DNA of 64,000 nt. Source: Pseudoxanthomonas sp. 3HH-4. Its GTDB lineage: Bacteria; Pseudomonadota; Gammaproteobacteria; Xanthomonadales; Xanthomonadaceae. This document shows positions 44,511 to 52,151 of this stretch, piece by piece. The DNA lies in NCBI RefSeq assembly GCF_006716465.1, contig NZ_VFPB01000004.1, positions 62,001 through 126,000 on the forward strand. The letters are read 5' to 3'. A model generated the notes under the pieces. That model had not been told where the DNA came from, ran no database searches, and worked only from the letters and a program-made list of their open reading frames with translations. Position numbers and translations under genes: made by a program. Each line of letters starts with the position of its first letter. Within the stretch, counting starts at the first letter, position 1.

Positions 44511-45068
44511 TCAGGACAATCCGCGCCGCAGCACGCGCAGCACCCGGCGCGTCAACACTGCACACCACAGCGAGGCCAGCAGCGCGATCGGCACCAGCCA
44601 ATACCCCAGCACTTCCTTTGCTTGCGGATACGGCGATCCCGACCAGGTCACCGCCACCGAATTGCCACCATTGGCTGACCATGCGCCCACCAGGGACGGT
44701 TGCAACACCTTCGCCACCGCTAGCAGCAGGCAGGCGATCGCGATGGAGTATCCGAACGCCGCCATCGAGTAGTACAAGCCATGCGTCACCGTCTGCCTGA
44801 CGCGCTGGATGACGCGGAACCCGGCCGGTGGCGGCGTACCGGTACGGACGTGGGCCACGTATTGCGCGGCCAGCAGTTCCGGCGGCCCGAAGCCTTGCAG
44901 CAGCGCATCGATTTCCAGGTCTTCGCCACGCACCTCGGCCTGCTCCACGACATCGTGGAGATGGCTTTCGATTTCGCGGATGACCTCATCGGCCTCAGCC
45001 TTGTCCAACCGGCCAAGCTGCGAGCGGAGCGTGCGCATGTACGCATGAATCTGATGACGAGACGTCAT
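44511..45068 (-). CDS. DUF1700-type membrane protein, partner of PadR
   Basis: A 185-residue protein. The N-terminal helical part MRTLRSQLGRLDKAEADEVIREIESHLHDVVEQAEVRGED is the DUF1700/HAAS-like region, followed by FGPPELLAAQYVA. Two or three hydrophobic segments follow (about residues 92-118 and 150-172). Such proteins are almost always encoded right after a PadR repressor and are thought to act with it on envelope or sensory control. ATG 45068 overlaps the PadR stop (ATGA). Confidence 0.85.
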   Translation of the reverse strand: MTSRHQIHAYMRTLRSQLGRLDKAEADEVIREIESHLHDVVEQAEVRGEDLEIDALLQGFGPPELLAAQYVAHVRTGTPPPAGFRVIQRVRQTVTHGLYYSMAAFGYSIAIACLLLAVAKVLQPSLVGAWSANGGNSVAVTWSGSPYPQAKEVLGYWLVPIALLASLWCAVLTRRVLRVLRRGLS

Positions 45069-45445
45069 GTCAGCTTCCTTGGTTTGGGGAGTTCTGCGCC
45101 GGCCGGAATGGTCAGCAAGGCATCGATGTCCGCGGCCGACTGCCGCCACGCCTGCACGAGGGCGGCGAGCTTTTGCTCGCCCCTGGCGGTCAGTCGGTAG
45201 TACTTGCGCGGCCGACTTTCGCCCTCCTGCACCCAGTCGGCCCTCAACAGTTCATCGCGCTTGAGCCGATCCAGCAACGGATACAGCGTGCCTTCGGTGA
45301 TGGCCATGGTCGGGAAGCGCTGCAGATGGCGCAACAGGGCCAGGCCATAGACCGGCCCGCCCTGTAGAGCCGCAAGGATCACCAGTTCCAGCGCGCCCTT
45401 GCGCAACTGAATCTGCCACTTCTCCTGCAGTTCGTCGTTTTCCAT
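45065..45445 (-). CDS. PadR family transcriptional regulator
   Basis: A 126-residue PadR winged-helix repressor: IQLRKGALELVILAALQGGPVYGLALLRHLQRF, then ITEGTLYPLLDRLKRDELLRADWVQEGESRPRKYYRLTARGEQKL, the classic PadR recognition helix and wing. It is short, so it belongs to the PadR-s2 group, dimerising through one C-terminal helix. It is coupled to the DUF1700 protein. An extended palindrome just upstream is its likely autoregulatory operator. Confidence 0.93.
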   Translation of the reverse strand: MENDELQEKWQIQLRKGALELVILAALQGGPVYGLALLRHLQRFPTMAITEGTLYPLLDRLKRDELLRADWVQEGESRPRKYYRLTARGEQKLAALVQAWRQSAADIDALLTIPAGAELPKPRKLT

Positions 45446-45456
45446 CTACTTTCCTT

Positions 45457-45498
45457 GTAAAGCATAATTACTATGTATTGCATAGTATCGTGCTTTAC
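45457..45498. promoter_or_regulatory. Predicted PadR operator (nested palindromes)
   Basis: TACTATG (45469-45475) and CATAGTA (45481-45487) form a perfect palindrome around a 5-base spacer. Outside it GTAAAGCA (45457-45464) and TGCTTTAC (45491-45498) form a second perfect pair. It lies 12-53 bases upstream of the PadR start and is AT-rich, as expected of a promoter-operator. Confidence 0.82.
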
Positions 45499-45673
45499 AT
45501 CCTTCCAGCCTGTCAAGCCTTTGCCCGAAGGCCGTTAAATGGCGTGCCGCCGCGCAGTCCACGACACCAATAAAACAAGCCGCCACCCCACGGGCAGCGG
45601 CTTCAGTTGAACAACGACTGGACGTCAGATCCGACGCGCCAACCCACGCTGGAAGCCATTCATCATGGGTGGC

Positions 45674-45731
45674 GGCTAACAATTCATTTAAGCCGAAGCC
45701 GCTTCGCGGCGCGGCTAGTTCAGACGGTGGT
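45674..45731 (+). other. Integron attC-like recombination site, copy 1 (partly degenerate)
   Basis: GGCTAAC is followed by AATTCATTTAAGCCG, an inner stem of GCCGC/GCGGC with a TTCG loop, and GCGGCTAGTTCA: the imperfect-palindrome layout of xanthomonad chromosomal-integron attC sites. The closing core (GTTRRRY) is degraded (GACGGTGG). It matches the site at 46018-46078 over most of its length. Confidence 0.7.
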
Positions 45732-45732
45732 A

Positions 45733-45762
45733 GATGTCCGCTTCTGGCCGATAGCTGACATC
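45733..45762. repeat. Island hairpin repeat, copy d (next to attC copy 1)
   Basis: GATGTC and GACATC close a stem that continues GCT/AGC with one mismatch; the core GTCCGCTTCTGGCCGA is shared with copy a. It starts two bases after the attC-like site. Confidence 0.6.
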
Positions 45763-46023
45763 AGGGTCAAAAGGGCTGGAGTATGCTTCCCGCGCCTCCC
45801 AGCCCACCCAAGCATTTGGGCCAAGAGCGCGCCAGATTCCCTTGCGGAGCCGTCCCTGTCCGCGCCGGTCACTAGATTTGTCACCCAGCGGGCCTATAGA
45901 GAGATTGGCGATGCTCGCCTCATCGTCCTCGGTGATCAGTGCTTTCGGCCACTTTACGTAGCGGCGGCAATCTTCCTTGTTCTCGTGCTTTCAGGGCTGA
46001 TGTATGGCGCGCTCAAAGCCTAA
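45763..46023 (+). other. Presumed integron cassette body with small membrane-protein frame
   Basis: Between the two attC-like sites one frame stays open and ends at a TAA that forms part of the second site's GCCTAAC core, the usual place for a cassette stop. Its last residues are QCFRPLYVAAAIFLVLVLSGLMYGALKA, a single transmembrane segment. No in-frame ATG or well-placed start is visible after copy 1, so the gene may be frameshifted, use a rare start or be dead. The frame continues upstream to 45607 only by reading through the attC copy. I do not recognise it. Confidence 0.4.
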
Positions 46024-46078
46024 CAATTCATTCAAGCCGACGCCGCTTCGCGGCGCGGCTTAGTTCAAGCGTTAAGGC
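46018..46078 (+). other. Integron attC-like recombination site, copy 2
   Basis: A 61-base site: core GCCTAAC, AATTCATTCAAGCCGA, an inner GCCGC/GCGGC stem with TTCG loop, GCGGCTTAGTTCAAGC, and the closing GTTAAGGC (one extra A against the GTTRRRY consensus). It has the outer and inner arms and the asymmetry of a recombinogenic attC. No intI gene is visible in the window. Confidence 0.8.
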
Positions 46079-46407
46079 TTTTTGGCCGGGGGAGTTAGTT
46101 TATCGATTCCTGGATTTTTGCCGACCTCATACCATCCGATCTTCGTACTCACAATCGTACCGCGCACTGGATTCGATGGCTTGGGTCGGGTCGTTCTCGC
46201 CGACACGCATTCACTGGTTGCGGATGGACAGTACCAACATCCGTTCGCGGTGCAGACATCAACTTCACCCTTATCGTTAACAGACCACGCACATTTTGGC
46301 CCGGCGTCTATGCACACGCCCACTGCGTTCCTGCCATCTATCGCCACTGCGCTACCGCAGAAGAACCCACTCATCAAGAGTACTGTGGCAATCAATAGGG
46401 ATTTCAT
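46072..46407 (-). CDS. Hypothetical exported cysteine-rich protein
   Basis: A 111-residue protein with a signal peptide (KSLLIATVLLMSGFFCGSAVA, about residues 1-22) and a strong ribosome site (GGAGGAGGG) before ATG 46407. The mature part has several Cys (VCIDAGPKCAW, DVCTANGCWYCPSATSEC), likely disulfide-bonded, and a Lys/Pro-rich end. I do not recognise the family. Its stop codon lies inside attC copy 2, so it runs towards the site from the opposite side and may be a cassette gene in reverse orientation. Its GC is lower than the core. Confidence 0.6.
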   Translation of the reverse strand: MKSLLIATVLLMSGFFCGSAVAIDGRNAVGVCIDAGPKCAWSVNDKGEVDVCTANGCWYCPSATSECVSARTTRPKPSNPVRGTIVSTKIGWYEVGKNPGIDKLTPPAKKP

Positions 46408-47024
46408 AACACCCTCCTCCTTTTTTTCACCCCCTGTAACAAAGTCGACGGAGAGCCTCGGCGAAGGGGGACACCGTCTGTCGGAAGACTGGTATATGCG
46501 CGATTAAAAACCGACTTGCGCGACGCAGGACTAGCCCAGCACTCCGACCGGGGTGTGCTAATCATCCAGTCGCATAGGACCGTGCTCGATGTGGTTACCT
46601 GCCCACCAATCTTAGTAAAGGTATGTACATACGAGCGGTAAACCCTGTGGTGTTGGCGCGAGCGCTGGAGGTCAGGGTTGGCGAATGGATGGCAAGGTCA
46701 ATTTGCGAAATTCCCTGCAACCAGACGACAGCACGCTCGCTGACCAACATCGGGTCCAGCGCTGCAGCCATCGCAGCTACGCTTCATGATGGTCTCTCGA
46801 TCAAGTCCACAACCCCTCTAATGGCGCCGCCGTGCGGAACATCTAGTCGTCCCGAGAAGGAAGTGATCCGCCATAGAGATACTGACGAAGTCCTGGCAAA
46901 AGAGAACGCCCTTGCTCGCGGTCAGTTTTGATAACGTGATGTCGACTTTTTTCAAACTTTCCGACCACGTGACGGTCCTCAGTCGAGGACGAAGGTTGGC
47001 GCTACGCAAAGTTGGACCATGGAC
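46408..47024. other. Low-GC stretch without a recognisable gene
   Basis: About 600 bases of lower-GC sequence between the Cys-rich protein gene and the radical SAM gene. A frame at 46623-46931 is open but has no convincing ribosome site or domain. I see no RNA gene, IS element or attC core in it. It may be a decayed cassette. Confidence 0.5.
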
Positions 47025-47048
47025 GTCAGCTTCCGACCCTAAGCGGAC
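47025..47048. repeat. Island hairpin repeat, copy e, at the left edge of the STM4011-bpX module
   Basis: GTCAGCTT and AAGCGGAC pair with one mismatch around CCGACCCT. It ends one base before the stop codon of the radical SAM gene, exactly at the left edge of the 11-kb module; a perfect relative lies at the right edge (58306-58329). Confidence 0.75.
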
Positions 47049-47049
47049 A

Positions 47050-47913
47050 TCAACCTACTTTCCGTGGGATCCGTTCCAGGACGCCGTCGGCGTAGTCGCG
47101 TTGGAAGGGCAAATCCGGGCGGTGGCTGTAACCGATGTAGCAGTCGCAGCGCGTGTTGGGGCAGGTGCGCGGACGAAGCTGTGCCTCGAAGCTGCCGTCG
47201 TAGAGATTGCCCAGCGGGGTGGCGACGAAGTGGCAGCGCCTGACATGGCCACTGCCATCCACCGACAGGACACTTTCGCCCGTCAAGCAAGGCGCGCCGA
47301 GGCTGGGTCGCGGATCAAGGTTGAACCCGAAGTGCGGATCGACGTCCTCGAGGCTGCGAACCTGCTCGGGCGTGTAGTAGTCCGCCGGCCGCTCATCGTA
47401 GGCATTGAGCCACAGCGGCACGCCCTCAGGAAGCTCGGAGCGCATCGCCTCGATCTCGTCCACATGCTCGAGCATCGCCACCATGCCCACGCTGAAGCGC
47501 ACGCCGCGGCGTGCCAGTTCGTGGCAGCGTGCGAGGAAAGCGGCGCGCTTCACCTGGCCTGGATGGTAGGTGCACCACAGCGCGAGCGACTGCAGGTTCG
47601 CTTCGTCCAGCCAGCGCGTGCCCACGCAAAGGTTGGTCTGGATCGCCACGCGGCGGATCTGCGGCATGTTGCTCAGCGCGATCATCGCTTCGCGGTAGTG
47701 CCTGCGTACCAGGCCCTCTCCCCAGGGCGTGAACAGGATGGAGATCGGCCGCGACTGCGCCGACACCCAGTCGACGAAACGCTGCAGGTCCTGCGCGTCG
47801 CGGCGCAGTGCGGCGCGGCTGTCGTAGGTCTTGGCGAAGGGGCAATACGGGCAGTCGTAATTGCAGCTGCTCAGCTGGCCACGGTAGAGCAGCGACAGGT
47901 GCGCGGCGGTCAT
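47050..47913 (-). CDS. STM4011-family radical SAM protein
   Basis: A 287-residue radical SAM enzyme. The cluster motif is CNYDCPYC at residues 17-24 (three Cys binding a 4Fe-4S cluster with S-adenosylmethionine). A C-terminal Cys group (PCLTGESVLSVDG, VRRCHF, RTCPNTRCDCYIGY) probably holds an auxiliary cluster, as in SPASM/Twitch enzymes. It matches the first protein of the Salmonella STM4011-STM4015 type set. The substrate and reaction are unknown. Start ATG 47913 overlaps the stop of the next radical SAM gene (ATGA). It is the last gene of the leftward five-gene operon. Confidence 0.85.
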   Translation of the reverse strand: MTAAHLSLLYRGQLSSCNYDCPYCPFAKTYDSRAALRRDAQDLQRFVDWVSAQSRPISILFTPWGEGLVRRHYREAMIALSNMPQIRRVAIQTNLCVGTRWLDEANLQSLALWCTYHPGQVKRAAFLARCHELARRGVRFSVGMVAMLEHVDEIEAMRSELPEGVPLWLNAYDERPADYYTPEQVRSLEDVDPHFGFNLDPRPSLGAPCLTGESVLSVDGSGHVRRCHFVATPLGNLYDGSFEAQLRPRTCPNTRCDCYIGYSHRPDLPFQRDYADGVLERIPRKVG

Positions 47914-49262
47914 GCGCAGTGGAATTCCCGCATGCGCTCGGCGACACCGTCGGATACCAGCCACGGTCCGATCGTGTCGGCGCGCGCCATGCCGGCCTGG
48001 GTCAGCGTCAGCGCCGGGCCGTTGCGCTCGGCCAGCGCATGCAGCAGTAACTCGCCCAGCTGCGGCAGGTCGTCCAGGCAATCGGAACCGAACCGTTCAC
48101 GGTACTGCGCCAGGTCCAGGCCTTCACGTTGCAGCAACGACTGGATCACGTGGCGCCGGCGCCGCTCACTCTCGTCGAGCAGCACGCCGTAGTCGGCGCT
48201 GGCGAAGGAGGCCTCGTCGAGCTGCATGTAGTGCTCCAGGATCTCCACCACCGAACGGCGGCTGACTCCGAACTCGCTGGAGTAGTGCAGGCCCGCCGTG
48301 TACGACCGCGCACCGCAGCCGATGCCGACCATGCCGTCGGTCTGGCAGCAGTACAGGGGGCCGCCGCCGTCGGTTGCGTGCGGTGCGCGGAACATCCGCA
48401 TGGACACCTGCTCGTAGCCGGCGGCGAGCAGGTGCGCGCGCCCGGCTTCGTACATGTCCAGGCGTTCGTCCACCGGTTCGGGTTGCAGCACGAACCTGCG
48501 CCGTCCCTTTTCCTCGATGCGACCCAGGCCTGTGTGCTCGCGCACGTAGAGCGGATACAGGTACAGCTCCTCCGGACGGAAGGCGAGCGCGCAATCGATC
48601 GAAGCGAGGAAGCTGGAAACGGTCTGGCCCGCGATGCCGTAGATCAGGTCCAGGTTCAAGGTGGGGAAACCCGCCGCGCGGATCGTCGCGATGGCGTTTT
48701 CCACGACGTCGCTCTGCTGCGGCCGCACCAGCGTGCGCACTTCCGCCGCGCTGAAGCTCTGGATGCCCATGCTCACCCGGTCGATGCCCGCTTCGCGGCA
48801 CACGTGCATCTTGGCCGCGTCCACGGTTTCCGGCGATACCTCGATGCCGGCGGGAATGGCGTGCAGGTCGATGTTCGCGTTCCGGCGGACGAAACCGAAC
48901 AGGCGCTCGAGCTGCGTGGCGTCCAGGTAGCTGGGCGTGCCGCCGCCGACGGCGAAGCGCACGAAGCGATGCGCGCCCAGCGAATCCGTGGTGACGCGCA
49001 GCTGTCGCTCCATCTGCGCGAGATAGTCCTCGACCAGTTGCGGCGCCGGCCGAGCCATCGCGAACAGGTTGCAGAAGCCGCAGCGATAGCTGCAGAAAGG
49101 CACGTGCAGGTACAAGAACAACGCATCGCGACGTTCGCCGGCCCAGGCCTCCGCAAGCGAGCGCGGCGGCGACAGCGGCCGGTAGGCGCTCTTGTGCGGG
49201 TAGGAGTACGAGTAGGCCTGATAGGGCGCGACGCGAAGCAGGTCGGACAGCGGGATACTCAT
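47910..49262 (-). CDS. STM4012-family radical SAM protein (HemN/HemW-like)
   Basis: A 450-residue radical SAM enzyme of the coproporphyrinogen-oxidase-like group. The cluster motif is CSYRCGFC at residues 57-64, then RFAVGGGTPSYL, GIEVSPETV, GIDRVSMGIQSF, LNLDLIYGIAGQT and the C-terminal HemN-like domain with QTDGMVGIGCGARSYT. It resembles STM4012 rather than true HemN, because it stands in the STM4011-4015 gene order. The chemistry could be methyl or heme-type transfer; it is not established. It overlaps both neighbours by four bases. Confidence 0.87.
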   Translation of the reverse strand: MSIPLSDLLRVAPYQAYSYSYPHKSAYRPLSPPRSLAEAWAGERRDALFLYLHVPFCSYRCGFCNLFAMARPAPQLVEDYLAQMERQLRVTTDSLGAHRFVRFAVGGGTPSYLDATQLERLFGFVRRNANIDLHAIPAGIEVSPETVDAAKMHVCREAGIDRVSMGIQSFSAAEVRTLVRPQQSDVVENAIATIRAAGFPTLNLDLIYGIAGQTVSSFLASIDCALAFRPEELYLYPLYVREHTGLGRIEEKGRRRFVLQPEPVDERLDMYEAGRAHLLAAGYEQVSMRMFRAPHATDGGGPLYCCQTDGMVGIGCGARSYTAGLHYSSEFGVSRRSVVEILEHYMQLDEASFASADYGVLLDESERRRRHVIQSLLQREGLDLAQYRERFGSDCLDDLPQLGELLLHALAERNGPALTLTQAGMARADTIGPWLVSDGVAERMREFHCA

Positions 49263-50074
49263 GGCTTCAGGAAGAAGTGGGCGTAGGGAACGTCCGTGAC
49301 CGTCGGGTGCGCGATGCGATGGCCATGGAAGCCATCCTCGCCGTAAGCGGTGCCGTGGTCGGAACAGGCGATGACGAAGGCGGGACCCCGCGCGCGCAGC
49401 GCCGCGAAGAGCGTTGGCAGCTGCGAATCCACGTAGCGCAGCGCGGCGCAGTGGCTGTCGAGCGAGTCGCGATCGCAGCCAGGCAGGTAGTGGCGGTTGG
49501 GCTGGTGGATCGCGGACAGGTTCACGAACAGGAAGCAGCGCCGATCGCCCGCGACGCCAAGGCGTTCGGCCGCGAGCGCGAATTGGCGCTCGGTCGAGTC
49601 CGGCGCCGTGACGCCGTAAGCCGCATCCCAGTAGCGCTCCTCGAACAGCGAGGGCAACTGCGAGCCGAGGGCGTTGCGCAGGTTGAAGAAGCCGACGCCG
49701 CCGATACAGATACTGCGATAACCCTGGTCGCGGAAGCCGCCGACGATGTCGGACCGGCCGCTGAACACGAAGGTCTGCGGAGCGATCGTCTCGCTGCCCT
49801 CGAACTCGAGCGCGAACAGGCGCGGATGCGGGCCCGGCGAGGCTGGCGTGGGCAGGAAGCCGGCGAAGAAGGCTGCGTGCGAGGCGAAGGTAAAGGTGCC
49901 TGGCGCGTGCCGGCGCTCCCAGCCGGTGGCCGGCAGCAGCGGTGCGAGATTGGGCAGCTCGCCGCGCTCGAAGCAGCGCTGCGCGGCGTCGTAGCGCAGC
50001 GTATCGAAGCTGAGCAGCACGACGTCGTGGCTGCCGACCATCGCGTGCATGTCGGGCAGGTGGGACTCAGGCAT
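49259..50074 (-). CDS. STM4013/SEN3800-family hydrolase (alkaline-phosphatase superfamily)
   Basis: A 271-residue hydrolase of the alkaline phosphatase/sulfatase superfamily. Metal and nucleophile regions are visible: VVLLSFDTLRYDA (Asp24), APGTFTFASHAAFFAGFLP (Thr/Ser nucleophile zone), FVNLSAIHQPN and the C-terminal CSDHGTAYGEDGFHGHR with Asp, His and His ligands. It should cut a phosphate or sulfate ester in the cytoplasm; no signal peptide is present. ATG 50074 overlaps the preceding ATP-grasp stop by eight bases. Confidence 0.85.
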   Translation of the reverse strand: MPESHLPDMHAMVGSHDVVLLSFDTLRYDAAQRCFERGELPNLAPLLPATGWERRHAPGTFTFASHAAFFAGFLPTPASPGPHPRLFALEFEGSETIAPQTFVFSGRSDIVGGFRDQGYRSICIGGVGFFNLRNALGSQLPSLFEERYWDAAYGVTAPDSTERQFALAAERLGVAGDRRCFLFVNLSAIHQPNRHYLPGCDRDSLDSHCAALRYVDSQLPTLFAALRARGPAFVIACSDHGTAYGEDGFHGHRIAHPTVTDVPYAHFFLKP

Positions 50075-51140
50075 GCGAGGCGGCCTGGTCTTCGTAGGTG
50101 GTGCGGCCCTCGTGGAGCAGGCCGGGCAGCAGGTCGCCGAAGCCGTTCGCTTCCAGCAACCAGCAACGCGTGCCGCGCACGATTAGGTCGAAGCCGATCA
50201 TCCGGCTGCGCGTGAAGGCGCGCGCCGCGCGCTCGACGATGTCCGTTGCGGCGGCCATGCTGGCGTCGCCAAGCCAGTCGTGCAGCGGGCCCCGGCGATT
50301 GCCGAGGTGCAGGTTGCTGAGAGCGCCGGCGCTCGAGCGCGCCACGCGTTGCCGCGCACGCCCGTCGAACGCGACGATGCGCGCATCGAAGCGTTCTCCG
50401 GACAAGCCCGGCGTGCGCGGTTTCGGGATCCATTGTTCAGCGTAGGCGCCTTGGGCGGCAAGCGCATCCACCAGCCGGGCGATCTCGTCGTTGCGCGAAT
50501 ACCGGCGCTGCCGCAGTGAATTGAACACCCGTCCACCTTCGAGCTGCGCGGAGCCGTAGGCGACCTCCCGGCCGTCCGCATGGCGAGCGTAGGCGAGTAC
50601 GCCGGCCCCGCAGGAGCCGTAGCGCGATTTCAGGAACACGCGCTCGCAACCGGACTCGCGTATGCGCCCGCGCAATGCGTCGTAGCTCTCCACCGTACCG
50701 AACAAGGCGGGAATGTTCGCGCCGGCGCGTAGGAGCCGCTGCTGGCAATCGAACTTGTCGGACATCGCCAGTAGATCCCGCGGTGCATTGAGGTAGGGCA
50801 GGCGCGACGGCACCGCTTCGAGCAGCCGCGCGAAACCCGCGAACCAGTAGTGTTGCCAGGCCAGCTCGCCGTGGACGACCACGCCAGGCGGAGGCCCCGC
50901 GGCTCCCTCGCTTTCCCAACCGGATCGCACCAGAGCTGCATGCAGGGCCGGCGCTTCGCCCGGCGACTCGAGCTTCACCTGCGTGCAACCTTCGGCGGCG
51001 GTCTCCAGCATGGAAGGCTCCGCGAGCAGCGTTTCGTAGGCCAGCAGCCGCGCCTCGGCGGCGCCCTGCGCCTGCAGGGCGTCCCGCAGTGCGGCGACGC
51101 GACGGCTGCCCCGTGGGCCGATCAGCAGCCAGCGCTCCAT
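50067..51140 (-). CDS. STM4014-family protein (ATP-grasp-like ligase)
   Basis: A 357-residue protein with an ATP-grasp-type layout. The ATP-binding Lys segment is VFLKSRYGSCGAGVLAYAR, the specificity loop is in YAEQWIPKPR, and the metal-binding end FDLIVRGTRCWLLEANGFGDLLPGL has the Glu-x-Asn of RimK/glutathione-synthetase-like ligases. It probably forms an amide or peptide bond with ATP. It starts at ATG 51140, six bases after the LRR gene stop. The open frame upstream of this ATG lies antisense to nothing conserved and was left out. Confidence 0.82.
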   Translation of the reverse strand: MERWLLIGPRGSRRVAALRDALQAQGAAEARLLAYETLLAEPSMLETAAEGCTQVKLESPGEAPALHAALVRSGWESEGAAGPPPGVVVHGELAWQHYWFAGFARLLEAVPSRLPYLNAPRDLLAMSDKFDCQQRLLRAGANIPALFGTVESYDALRGRIRESGCERVFLKSRYGSCGAGVLAYARHADGREVAYGSAQLEGGRVFNSLRQRRYSRNDEIARLVDALAAQGAYAEQWIPKPRTPGLSGERFDARIVAFDGRARQRVARSSAGALSNLHLGNRRGPLHDWLGDASMAAATDIVERAARAFTRSRMIGFDLIVRGTRCWLLEANGFGDLLPGLLHEGRTTYEDQAASHA

Positions 51141-51145
51141 CGAGG

Positions 51146-52060
51146 TTATTCGGCGACCGCCACGTAGCGCTCGTCCTCGCCGTTGTCCTTCTCCGGGTCG
51201 TCGAGCACGACCGTGCACGGCAGCGTGCGCAGCTTCTGCTGCCAGGCCTCGGAGATGTAGTGATGACTGAGATCGAGGCGCTCGAGGTTGCCGAGGTGGG
51301 GGCTCTCGAACAGCGCCTGCGCGCCGACGTCGCCGATGGTGCCGAGCGACAGGTCGAGCGTGTGCAGCGAGCCGAGCCAGGCTTCGCCGGCGAGCCATCG
51401 GGCGAGCTGGTCGCTGATGATCGAATCGCGCAGTCCCAGGTAGCGCAGGCGCTGCGGACCGATCTTCGCGATCAGGGCCCGCCAGGTATCCACGTCGCCG
51501 TCGAAGCCATAGGCGTCGTCGCCCAGCCACAGTTCGAGGCTCCGCAGCGCCGGCATGACCGAATCGGCCACGTCGTTCGCCACCGCAGAGGGTAGGCCTC
51601 CGCACTCGATCGCCAGCTCCTGCAGGTTCGGATGCTCGAAAGGCGTGAACGTGAGCGAGGTGCTGCCGCGCACGCGCAGCGATTCGAGTTGCGGGAAGGC
51701 GTCGAGGAGCGGCTTGTAGTCGGACTGGATGATCCAGGAGATTTCGCATTCTTCGAAGGTCATGTCGCCCACGAAAAGCGCGCGCAGCTTGCCCAGGCGA
51801 TCCTTGTTCGCGATCAAGCCCTCCAGGTAGCCGCTGGGTCCGTTCTCGGCCGCTTCCGACCATGCGCCGATCACCAGCGCCTCGATCGATTCGGGTGCGA
51901 CCTTCGAGAAGAAGTCGGCGAGCAGGTCTTCCTGCGACTCCTCGCTGTCGTAGTCCTGCGTCAGGCGGTACACGGCGTCGATGCCTGCCGGCTCGCCGCC
52001 CATCTTGAACTCCACGACGCGCTTGCCGCGATAGAACTCCGTCAGGTCACTGATCGTCAC
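51146..52060 (-). CDS. STM4015-family leucine-rich-repeat protein
   Basis: A 304-residue protein with a globular start (ISDLTEFYRGKRVVEFKMGGEPAGIDAVYRL) followed by at least five irregular leucine-rich repeats (for example LLDAFPQLESLRVRGSTSL, PNLQELAIECGGL, ALRSLELWLGDDA, LRYLGLRDSII, LGNLERLDLSHHYIS). LRR arcs bind proteins, so it may be the recognition or scaffold part of the STM4011-4015 set. The start is GTG 52060 with AGGGGG upstream. It is the first gene of the leftward operon, 91 bases from the divergent MoxR gene. Confidence 0.85.
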   Translation of the reverse strand: MTISDLTEFYRGKRVVEFKMGGEPAGIDAVYRLTQDYDSEESQEDLLADFFSKVAPESIEALVIGAWSEAAENGPSGYLEGLIANKDRLGKLRALFVGDMTFEECEISWIIQSDYKPLLDAFPQLESLRVRGSTSLTFTPFEHPNLQELAIECGGLPSAVANDVADSVMPALRSLELWLGDDAYGFDGDVDTWRALIAKIGPQRLRYLGLRDSIISDQLARWLAGEAWLGSLHTLDLSLGTIGDVGAQALFESPHLGNLERLDLSHHYISEAWQQKLRTLPCTVVLDDPEKDNGEDERYVAVAE

Positions 52061-52151
52061 GCCGGCCCCCTGCCTGTTTGTGTCGGCCAGAGCATATCCG
52101 AGCGTCCGGGGTCGGGGAAATGGCTGATAATGATGAAAATTCCGCAGGCCA
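52061..52151. promoter_or_regulatory. Divergent promoter region between the STM4011-4015 and bpX operons
   Basis: Only 91 bases separate two divergent multi-gene operons, so both promoters must overlap or abut here. The right half is AT-richer (GGCTGATAATGATGAAAATT, 52122-52141), with TGATAAT as a possible -10 for the MoxR direction. I see no obvious operator palindrome. Confidence 0.5.

Noticed and set aside
46623..46931. Frame of 102 codons in the gap before the radical SAM genes
   Set aside because: No good ribosome site, mixed composition and no recognisable domain.
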